From JBBQKP01 sp038326995 (lineage in GTDB: Bacteria > Planctomycetota > Phycisphaerae > Tepidisphaerales > Tepidisphaeraceae): a DNA stretch of 5,652 bases. Below the pieces are notes generated by a model, which worked only from the letters and a program-made list of their open reading frames with translations, did not search any database and was not told where the DNA came from. The position numbers and the translations under genes are program-made. Positions 1 to 5,652 of this stretch are shown one piece after another; the stretch's first letter is position 1, and every line of letters begins with the position of its first letter. The DNA lies in assembly GCA_038326995.1 (NCBI GenBank), contig JBBQKP010000219.1:1-5652 (forward strand). The letters run 5' to 3'.

Positions 1-1
1 G

Positions 2-496
2 CGCATTCCGCTTCAAATCGCACAGCCGACGTCTCTGGAAGGCTACGCCGCAGCGGCCGCGACGTGGAATGGATTTCCCGCCACCGTGATCGGCAAAGTG
101 GAGGCCGCGGGAGATGCGGCAAGACTCTCGTGGGATTTTACAAAAACCCCCGGATCAGCTGCGTCGTATCTCGTCCTGGGCACTGCCGCTCAAGGTCGCG
201 ACGTCAGCGGCGCACTGTCTTTGAATGCGAAGATCAAGGCGGCAGCGGGTTCGGAAAAGCAGCGAGTCTTGATCAAGGCGACGCTGGTGGACGGCAACAA
301 CTCACGCACGATGTACACGCTTTTCGACGGCGCAATGCCCGCGGATTGGACCGACGTCACCGTATTGGTTCCGCCCGGCATGAAGCACCCATTAAGATGG
401 CATTCGATTTACGTCGTCTCGACGGATCCGACGGAGTTCGCGCAAACAGGCGCGGTGGAAATTGCCGCACCGACGTGGATGAAAATCGGCGAGTAA
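2..496 (+). CDS. C-terminal part of a beta-sandwich (CBM/galactose-binding-like) protein, 5' truncated by the window
   Basis: The plus-strand frame is open from base 2 and ends at a TAA at 494-496, giving 164 residues of a protein whose start lies outside the window. A GTG at 86 could serve as a start, but the frame stays open upstream with normal-looking sequence (RIPLQIAQPTSLEGY), so I treat it as internal. The sequence alternates short hydrophobic strands with polar turns: ARLSWDF, SYLVLGT, ALSLNAKIKA, RVLIKATLVD, WTDVTVLVP, HSIYVVSTD, AVEIAAPTWMKI. This is the pattern of a jelly-roll domain of the carbohydrate-binding or galactose-binding-like type, often the C-terminal module of exported enzymes. 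There is no catalytic motif and no membrane segment in the visible part, and any signal peptide would be off the window. The fold is inferred from strand pattern only, and the protein family is not recognised. It ends 17 bases before the convergent nuclease gene and is probably not functionally linked to it. Confidence 0.72.
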   Translation, partial: RIPLQIAQPTSLEGYAAAAATWNGFPATVIGKVEAAGDAARLSWDFTKTPGSAASYLVLGTAAQGRDVSGALSLNAKIKAAAGSEKQRVLIKATLVDGNNSRTMYTLFDGAMPADWTDVTVLVPPGMKHPLRWHSIYVVSTDPTEFAQTGAVEIAAPTWMKIGE

Positions 497-513
497 ATCA
501 AACCCGTTTTTTC

Positions 514-1494
514 TCAAACTGCGGCGACGTCGGGCCTGTATAAACGTGCGGCAAGACCTTTGTGATAGTCCGTGAATGCACCCTCGTTCGCGCTGGCCTC
601 GCCTCGAGTGGCGAAGAGAATCATCTGCATTTTCGCGTCCATGTTTTCGATCAGATGAACCGCCATCGCTTCGGGACTCGACGGCGGCTTGATCGCGCCG
701 AATTCTGGCGTGCCGTGGTGTGAAAGCACGATGTGCTGAAGTACGAGCACGAGTTTTTCGTCGACGGGCGCTGCGAGCTTTGCCGCCGCGATGCGTGCTT
801 TGTCTTCGACCCACACGACGCCCTTGGCGATATGGCCGAGGAGCTGGCCCTGATCGGTGTAGCCGAACGCAGCGCCATAGGATAGTTCCCACGTCTTGGC
901 CAGATCGTGAATGAACACGCCTGCGACGACGAGGTCGCGATTCAGCAGCGGATAAAACTTACAGATTACGTCAGCAATTTCGCAGCTATTGAGCGTGTGT
1001 TCGAGAAGCCCGCCGATGTAGGCGTGGTGCATGCTCATCGCGGCCGGGGCGCGCTGAAGATCGGCCATCAATTTCTCATCCGCCAGGTACGCTTCGATGA
1101 TCGCAAGCAACTGCGGGTGCTTGATCGTGAGGACCAGTGCGCTCAATCGCGCGAACATTTCAGCGGTGTCTTTTGTGCTGGCGGCGACGAGGTCTTCGAG
1201 CACGATTTCATTGGGCTCGACGACCCAGAACCGGTCGATGATGAACTGCAGATTGTCCTGATAGTTTTCGATGCGCCCGCTGAGTTTCAGAAAGCCGCCG
1301 TCCGGGATGGCATTAAACGCGCCGGCCGGGGCGTTCCACATCCGCGCCGGAACCGACTTGGTTTTGTCGGAGATGCTGGCCTTGATGAAGGGCTTGCCGG
1401 TCTGCGTGGTGGAAAGCTGTTTGCCAGAGATGACAAACACTTCTTCTTCAATTAATTCGCCGGGCTTACGGTCGCGTAGGTAGGTGCGGGGCAT
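514..1494 (-). CDS. yhaM: YhaM-family 3'-5' exoribonuclease (OB fold + HD domain)
   Basis: This 326-residue protein is close to the length of Bacillus YhaM (about 314). Residues about 15-92 look like an OB-fold nucleic-acid-binding domain (KPFIKASISDKTKSVPARMW, then FLKLSGRIENYQDNLQFIID). Residues about 150-300 form an HD-type metal-dependent phosphohydrolase domain. Likely metal ligands and conserved positions are H156-H157, H166 (GLLEHT), H196-D197 (FIHDLAK), H221 (LLGH), H254 and H259-H260 (HIVLSHHG), and D286 (ENMDAK). Members of this family degrade single-stranded RNA, and in some reports DNA, from the 3' end in the cytoplasm. The ATG at 1494 is the only reasonable start: an in-frame TGA (complement of 1528-1530) lies 12 codons upstream with no ATG, GTG or TTG between. 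No Shine-Dalgarno is visible before it. It lies 123 bases downstream of the SNF2 ATPase gene on the same strand. All key residues are present, so an active enzyme is expected. A plain HD hydrolase is less likely given the OB fold. Confidence 0.9.
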   Translation of the reverse strand: MPRTYLRDRKPGELIEEEVFVISGKQLSTTQTGKPFIKASISDKTKSVPARMWNAPAGAFNAIPDGGFLKLSGRIENYQDNLQFIIDRFWVVEPNEIVLEDLVAASTKDTAEMFARLSALVLTIKHPQLLAIIEAYLADEKLMADLQRAPAAMSMHHAYIGGLLEHTLNSCEIADVICKFYPLLNRDLVVAGVFIHDLAKTWELSYGAAFGYTDQGQLLGHIAKGVVWVEDKARIAAAKLAAPVDEKLVLVLQHIVLSHHGTPEFGAIKPPSSPEAMAVHLIENMDAKMQMILFATRGEASANEGAFTDYHKGLAARLYRPDVAAV

Positions 1495-1559
1495 GGTTGA
1501 ATGTTGGTTGAGAGTATCGAATTGAAATCAGAAATTGCGGAACTGCGATCAGCACGTAT

Positions 1560-1617
1560 CACGCCGTGACCACGCTGTGGACCACGCCGTGGACCACGCT
1601 GTGGACCACGCTGGGCA
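1560..1617. repeat. 12-bp tandem repeat with near-palindromic units
   Basis: The unit is CACGCYGTGGAC on the plus strand. Three intact copies lie at 1571-1582, 1583-1594 and 1595-1606. They are flanked by an 11-base copy lacking one G (1560-1570) and a degenerate copy (1607-1618). The copies alternate T and C at the sixth base. Bases 1577-1597 form an inverted repeat with a single mismatch (A1581/A1593) centred on 1587, so the transcript could fold into several alternative hairpins. ATCACGCC occurs at both borders (1558-1565 and 1617-1624). The array fills the spacer directly after the stop codon of the SNF2 gene. No T-run follows on the minus strand, so it is not a classical intrinsic terminator. 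A role as an mRNA-end stabiliser, a protein-binding site or neutral slippage DNA remains open. Confidence 0.85.
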
Positions 1618-4600
1618 TCACGCCAGCAGTAGACGAAGGTCTTCCGTGGTCAGGTCGGCGATCAGGGAATTGTCGGCGTTGATGATCGCGTCGGCGAGTT
1701 CGCGCTTCGTGCTCTGAAGCTGAAGGACTTTCTCCTCGACCGTGTCTCGCGCGATCAGACGATAGGCGAAGACGCTCTTGGTCTGGCCGATTCGGTGCGA
1801 GCGATCGATCGCCTGCGATTCGACGGCGGGGTTCCACCACGGATCGAGCAGGAAAACATAGTCGGCCGCGGTGAGGTTGAGCCCGACGCCGCCCGCCTTC
1901 AGGCTGATGAGGAACACAGGCACGGCCGCATCGGATTGGAACCGCTCGACGCGTTCCTGCCTGTCGCGCGTCTTGCCGTCGAGGTATTCAAACACGATCG
2001 ATTCTTCGTTGAGGCGCGTCTTCACGATCGCAAGCAAGCTGGTGAACTGACTGAACACCAGAACCTTGTGCCCTTCCTGAACCGCCTGCGAGATTTGCGA
2101 GGTCAACACTTCCAGCTTGGCCGAGCTGTTGTTGATGAGCGACGGGTCGATCAGGCCCGGATGGCACGAGGCCTGTCGCAATCGAAGCAGCGCTTCGAGG
2201 ACCTGAATCTTCGATTTCTTGATGCCGACCTGCTCGATCGAACCCAGAAGGCTCGAGCGGTAATGGTCACGCAAGTCGTCGTACATTTTTCGTTCTTCGG
2301 GCGAGAGATCGCAGAAGATGGTCTGCTCGGTCTTGGCGGGCAGTTCCTTTGCGACCTGTTCCTTCGTGCGTCGCAGAATGAAAGGCCTGAGCGCCTTGGC
2401 CAGCAGCATTCGCGCATCGCGATCGGGCCGAATGGTCACGCCGTTCTCGGTGACGATCGTCGTATCCTTGAGCGAGCTGAGTTCGCGAAGGGAAGGAGTG
2501 GGAATGTCGGCGCGAACGACCTGACGCACATCATCTGCCGATTCATCACCTGTTCCGTCGGCTGAACCGTCGACTGATTCGCCGGCTGATCCGCCACTGA
2601 TTCCTTCATCAGATTCTTCGCCGACGCCCGCAAGCCCCGAAGCGCCCGCGCCGTTGATTGTCGAAGTTGACTTATTGACCGCGTAATTGCGTTCTTCGGG
2701 CGGAAGCTCGTCCTGCGGATTGGGGTTGCCGCGAGAAATTTCGTTGAACGCGCTGGCCGCACCAAGCATGCCGGGGTTGAGAAACTCGAAAAGGCTCCAC
2801 AATTCGCCAAGGTGGTTCTCGATCGGCGTACCCGACATCGCCAGGCGAAAGCGCGACTTGAGCAATCGCACGGCCTTGGCGGCCTCGGTGCCGGCATTCT
2901 TGATCGCCTGCGCTTCGTCCAGGATCGCGTAGTCAAACTCGAAATCCTTGAAATACCCCGCATCACGCCGAAGTGTGCCATAGGTCGTCAGCACGAGATC
3001 GTAATCCGACAGGTGCTCCGTGCCCCTGATGCGATCGACGCCCGACTGATCCAGCACTCGCATCGCGGGAGTAAACTTCAACGCTTCCTGCTTCCAGTTG
3101 AAGACGAGTGAGCGAGGCAAGACGACCAGCGAAGTTCCCATGCCTTGTGAGCGGCGCGATTCGAGCAGCGCGAGCACTTGAATTGTTTTGCCCAGACCCA
3201 TGTCGTCGGCCAGGCACCCGCCGAATGAGAAGTCGCGTAGGAACGAAAGCCAACCCAGACCTTCCGCCTGATAGGGACGTAGTTCGCCGATGAATCCCGC
3301 GCTGGGCTCGATCGCCGTTACGCCCGAAAACAGCGACAGCTTTTCGCGCGCCGCGGCGAAACGCTCGTCGACATCGACGTCGGGTATCGCACTGAGCAGC
3401 GCGTCAAGAAACCCGATCTGCGACGCCTTGAACCGCAGCGTGCCGTCGGCCGTTTCTTCGCCCAACTGAATGAGGCCCGCATGCTTGGCGAGCCACTCCT
3501 CGGGCAACACGCCCAGGCTGCCGTCATCAAGCACCACCGTCGGGCTGTTGTCTCGCATCGCCGTCAGCAATTGAGGCAGTGACACGCTTTGCTCGCCGAA
3601 CTCGATTTTCGCATCCAGGTCGAACCAGTCCACACCGCTCTTAACCTTAATCTCCATCTTCCCTGCTCGGCGATACAGCTTGCCCTGCGCTTCGACACGC
3701 CAGCCTTCGCCCGTCAATGTTCCGACGAGCAGCGATAATTTTTTCGGGTCGATGGAATAGTTGCTGACGCGCTGCGTCACCGGGTCGTATCGGCGGCGCA
3801 GGCCTAGCGTCTCGAGCCGCACCTTGGCGGCGTTCTCGGCAACAGTGTCGCGCGTGCGAACGATTCGGTTCTCGGCATCGAACACCGACGTGTGCGGGTC
3901 GATATCGCGAACACTCTTCTCGCCGTAATCGAAATGCAGCGATGCGGTGATTCGCTGGCTCGCCTGATCGCGTGCGGGATCGTCGTTGGATTTGATCGAC
4001 AGCCGCGGTACGCAGTGCATCGTGACTGTCGTCAGTCGAACAGTTTCTGGCCAGTCGATCGTCGGCATCGCGGGCAACTGACACAGCGAATCAATGAACT
4101 CGGTCAGGTGCTTCTTCTCGACGAGAAATTCGTCGTGATCGCGAAAAACCTGTGCGAGCTCAAAATGCTGCGCGCCGCGCCACGTGCGAATGTGGTTGTC
4201 GTGAATGAACAGGCCGTCGCGCAGCACGACATTTGCAGATTTAATGTCGATCGATTCTTTCCACTGCTGCCGCGGCTTCGGGGGTGGCGGCTCGTCGAGT
4301 GCTTCCAATTCATCCGTAGCTGACGCTTCGCCATTTGCAGCGATGACAGGTGTGTTCACTGGCTCGATCACTGGCTCGATCACTTCAAGCGGGATCGGGC
4401 CGCGAACGAATGATGCGACCACACGCAGTTTGCGGTGCGGCTCATCGTTCGCCAGAAAAACCAGGTCGAACGGCCCGGCCGTGTCCATCGACAAAGGCGC
4501 GCCGACTTGAGTTTTGTTCTCAGGCTTCAGTACGCACCTTCCGCTGTTGATGATGACGGGCAGGACGGTGGGCAGCAGCGCGCTGGTGAGCGAAAACTTG

Positions 4601-5247
4601 CGGCGGCCGCGCAGATAATTGTTGCCGTGCTCGTCGGCCGTGCCCACCAACATCTGCACGATGCGTCGGTCAGACTCGTCGGGCCAATGGTCGATGATCA
4701 TCGCGTCCACGCCGTTGTATCGCAGCGCGCCCAGGCCACCGCCCGGCAATCGCGGACGCGTCGCGAGTTCGACGAGCAGGCCCGTCCCGCCCCGCTTCAT
4801 TTGTTCGATGTCGATCACATAAAACAAAATCGAATCGACGGGAATCCGCACCAGGAGATCGGGCGTGTGGATGGTATTGCTGTTGTGCGTGATGCGTTTG
4901 AGTGCTCGAACCCAGTCGGGCTTGAAATCGTCTTCGGAGTCGTAGGCGGGCTCGGATTTTTGCGCGTCCGTGTTGCCGCTCAGCATCGCTTCGTAGGCGC
5001 AGACGACCGCCCATGAATGTTTGCACGGGCCGTGATCAAGGTGATAGCTGCAGCCGCATTCGAAATCGGGTTCGCCGTCGTCGGCGGTGCGGATTCGCAC
5101 GCGATAGTCCCGCGAGCCCGCAACGATCGCACGAATCGCGCCGTTCTCCACCCGGATCGCACGCACTCGACCCGCGCGTGCATATCCCCGGCCACGTTCT
5201 TTGACCGACGCTCCGAAGTATTTGCTGAGCTTTGTTGTTGAAATCAT
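1618..5247 (-). CDS. SNF2/Swi2-family ATPase with N-terminal SWIM zinc finger
   Basis: This intact 1209-residue protein begins with a SWIM zinc finger (C64, C66, C75, H77; CxC..CxH), a DNA- or protein-binding module. Residues about 110-640 resemble the region that precedes the motor in bacterial SNF2 proteins (SNF2-associated type). The motor spans about 655-1180: LRPYQAEGLGWL (656-667), Walker A DDMGLGKT (681-688), motif Ia VVLPRSLVFNW (708-718), DEAQ (777-780), SGTPIEN (805-811), VFSQF (1064-1068), LKAGGVGLNLTAADYV (1116-1131) and QAIDRSHRIGQ (1145-1155). Every motif is intact. Such proteins use ATP to translocate on double-stranded DNA and remodel protein-DNA or polymerase complexes; most lack strand-separating helicase activity. 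The real substrate cannot be read from sequence. Residues about 840-945 between the two RecA lobes hold an unusual acidic Gly/Ser-rich insert. The ATG at 5247 is forced by an in-frame TAA (complement of 5278-5280) 11 codons upstream with no other usual start between. No Shine-Dalgarno is visible. The next gene downstream is the YhaM-like nuclease. Confidence 0.95.
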   Translation of the reverse strand: MISTTKLSKYFGASVKERGRGYARAGRVRAIRVENGAIRAIVAGSRDYRVRIRTADDGEPDFECGCSYHLDHGPCKHSWAVVCAYEAMLSGNTDAQKSEPAYDSEDDFKPDWVRALKRITHNSNTIHTPDLLVRIPVDSILFYVIDIEQMKRGGTGLLVELATRPRLPGGGLGALRYNGVDAMIIDHWPDESDRRIVQMLVGTADEHGNNYLRGRRKFSLTSALLPTVLPVIINSGRCVLKPENKTQVGAPLSMDTAGPFDLVFLANDEPHRKLRVVASFVRGPIPLEVIEPVIEPVNTPVIAANGEASATDELEALDEPPPPKPRQQWKESIDIKSANVVLRDGLFIHDNHIRTWRGAQHFELAQVFRDHDEFLVEKKHLTEFIDSLCQLPAMPTIDWPETVRLTTVTMHCVPRLSIKSNDDPARDQASQRITASLHFDYGEKSVRDIDPHTSVFDAENRIVRTRDTVAENAAKVRLETLGLRRRYDPVTQRVSNYSIDPKKLSLLVGTLTGEGWRVEAQGKLYRRAGKMEIKVKSGVDWFDLDAKIEFGEQSVSLPQLLTAMRDNSPTVVLDDGSLGVLPEEWLAKHAGLIQLGEETADGTLRFKASQIGFLDALLSAIPDVDVDERFAAAREKLSLFSGVTAIEPSAGFIGELRPYQAEGLGWLSFLRDFSFGGCLADDMGLGKTIQVLALLESRRSQGMGTSLVVLPRSLVFNWKQEALKFTPAMRVLDQSGVDRIRGTEHLSDYDLVLTTYGTLRRDAGYFKDFEFDYAILDEAQAIKNAGTEAAKAVRLLKSRFRLAMSGTPIENHLGELWSLFEFLNPGMLGAASAFNEISRGNPNPQDELPPEERNYAVNKSTSTINGAGASGLAGVGEESDEGISGGSAGESVDGSADGTGDESADDVRQVVRADIPTPSLRELSSLKDTTIVTENGVTIRPDRDARMLLAKALRPFILRRTKEQVAKELPAKTEQTIFCDLSPEERKMYDDLRDHYRSSLLGSIEQVGIKKSKIQVLEALLRLRQASCHPGLIDPSLINNSSAKLEVLTSQISQAVQEGHKVLVFSQFTSLLAIVKTRLNEESIVFEYLDGKTRDRQERVERFQSDAAVPVFLISLKAGGVGLNLTAADYVFLLDPWWNPAVESQAIDRSHRIGQTKSVFAYRLIARDTVEEKVLQLQSTKRELADAIINADNSLIADLTTEDLRLLLA
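4358..4384. repeat. Short in-gene 12-bp tandem duplication
   Basis: ACTGGCTCGATC occurs twice back to back (4358-4369 and 4370-4381), followed by ACT from a third copy. On the minus strand it encodes the residue repeat IEPVIEPV at about 290-297 of the SNF2 protein. This lies in a probable flexible linker, followed by a proline cluster (EPPPPKP, 319-325). The unit keeps the reading frame, which fits replication slippage in a region tolerant of length change. Confidence 0.8.
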
Positions 5248-5490
5248 CCGAGCCGCACAACATAACCGAACCAGCCCTTAAGATCGACCCCCTCACGAGT
5301 ATTCACGAAAAACTGAAACATTCTGAGTCGTCGACACGGCCCAGGTTCGATGGATGAGTGTTTAGATTTCCCGCAAAACGTATCACGAAGCGTCCGTGGA
5401 AAGATGCGAGGTCCGCGCATGACATTCAAATCGCGCCGGCCTTCCCCACGAACGGCCGACACATGGGTCGCATCGGATATTATCCATTCG
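5248..5490. other. Divergent intergenic region between the SNF2 gene and the transposase fragment
   Basis: About 240 bases separate the start of the minus-strand SNF2 gene from the Shine-Dalgarno of the plus-strand transposase orfA. It must hold the promoter of the SNF2 gene and probably the left end of the insertion element. I could not pick out a convincing -35/-10 pair on either strand, nor define the terminal inverted repeat, because the other end of the element is outside the window. No additional gene is supported here. Confidence 0.5.
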
Positions 5491-5498
5491 AAGGAGGT
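5491..5498 (+). promoter_or_regulatory. Strong Shine-Dalgarno of the transposase orfA
   Basis: AAGGAGGT lies seven bases (from AGGAGG) before the ATG at 5505, a near-perfect match to the anti-Shine-Dalgarno. It decides the start at 5505 over the in-frame GTG at 5358, which lacks such a site. The two complete resident genes have no comparable site. Confidence 0.85.
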
Positions 5499-5504
5499 AT
5501 CCAC

Positions 5505-5652
5505 ATGAGCGGGAAGGTCTACACCCCAAAGTTTAAGAGGTCCGCAATCACGCTCGTCACCGAGCAAAAGAACAAGCCCGACGACCCGGCCGCGACTCTA
5601 TAGGTCAATCTCGGCACGTTCAAGTTCTGGCTCAACACCTTTCGTCGCAACT
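5505..5652 (+). pseudogene. IS3-type transposase orfA, 5' part, with in-frame stop
   Basis: Translation from the ATG at 5505 gives 32 residues (MSGKVYTPKFKRSAITLVTE and onward) and then a TAG at 5601-5603. The same frame continues after the stop to the window edge as VNLGTFKFWLNTFRRN. Together the two parts match the start of IS3-family OrfA proteins of the Tnp_1 type: a YTPxFK opening, a first helix ending in LVTEQ, then a helix-turn-helix in which xVNLGTFKFWL would be the recognition helix. The stop falls inside the helix-turn-helix, so a DNA-binding protein would not be made without readthrough. OrfA normally binds the element's ends and, fused by frameshifting to OrfB, forms the transposase. 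The right end of the element is off the window. I call it a probable decayed copy; readthrough or a sequencing error could also explain the stop. Confidence 0.75.

Noticed and set aside
497..533. Possible terminator with T-run (507-512) between the convergent genes
   Set aside because: No short GC stem directly precedes the T-run. The only pairing found (CCGACGT at 470-476 with ACGTCGG at 527-533) has a loop of about 50 bases and can be chance in GC-rich DNA.
907..1455. 182-codon plus-strand ORF antisense to the YhaM-like gene
   Set aside because: Shadow of the strongly supported nuclease gene, without its own ribosome binding site or recognisable protein sequence.
1495..1559. Possible promoter for the nuclease gene (GATACT on the minus strand as -10)
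   Set aside because: Only four of six bases match the -10 consensus and there is no acceptable -35 at the right spacing.
1560..1617. CRISPR array
   Set aside because: The 12-bp units are contiguous with no spacers, and no cas gene is present.
1535..1717. Plus-strand ORF encoding a repetitive HAVDHAVDHAVDHAG peptide
   Set aside because: It is simply the 12-bp array read as codons, running on into the antisense of the SNF2 gene; no ribosome binding site and no protein-like sequence beyond the repeat.
1795..2565. 256-codon open frame on the plus strand antisense to the SNF2 gene
   Set aside because: It lies opposite the conserved motor domain, where codon bias in GC-rich DNA opens antisense frames; its translation is arginine-rich and resembles no family.
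5358..5504. N-terminal extension of the transposase from a GTG at 5358
   Set aside because: The extension does not resemble OrfA, which normally begins near the YTPxFK motif, and the strong Shine-Dalgarno points to the ATG at 5505.

Overview
The window is GC-rich bacterial chromosomal DNA with ordinary bacterial coding density. Its gene content would fit a planctomycete or related lineage: a SWIM-type SNF2 ATPase beside a YhaM-like nuclease, weak or absent Shine-Dalgarno sequences on the resident genes, and a beta-rich possibly exported protein. This taxonomic guess is tentative because there is no rRNA or other phylogenetic marker here.

Layout, left to right. Positions 2-496 (+) hold the last 164 codons of a protein whose start lies outside the window; it looks like a beta-sandwich (carbohydrate-binding or galactose-binding-like) C-terminal domain. 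It converges, with a 17-base gap, on a complete minus-strand gene (514-1494) for a YhaM-family 3'-5' exoribonuclease with an N-terminal OB fold and a C-terminal HD domain. Upstream of that gene on the same strand lies a 1209-residue SNF2/Swi2-family ATPase (1618-5247) with an N-terminal SWIM zinc finger. Their 123-base spacer carries a 12-bp tandem array whose units are near-palindromic and which abuts the ATPase stop codon. At the right edge, on the plus strand and divergent from the ATPase gene, is the start of an IS3-type transposase orfA (5505-5652). It has a textbook Shine-Dalgarno but an in-frame TAG after 32 codons, with recognisable orfA sequence continuing beyond the stop.

How the genes work together: the SNF2 ATPase and the YhaM-like nuclease are codirectional and may be cotranscribed, so a shared role in nucleic-acid metabolism is plausible but unproven. 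The spacer is long enough for the nuclease to have its own promoter. The most notable points are the long acidic low-complexity insert between the two RecA lobes of the ATPase, the palindromic repeat array between the two genes, and the decaying or recoded transposase. I found no convincing sign of a wholly new system.
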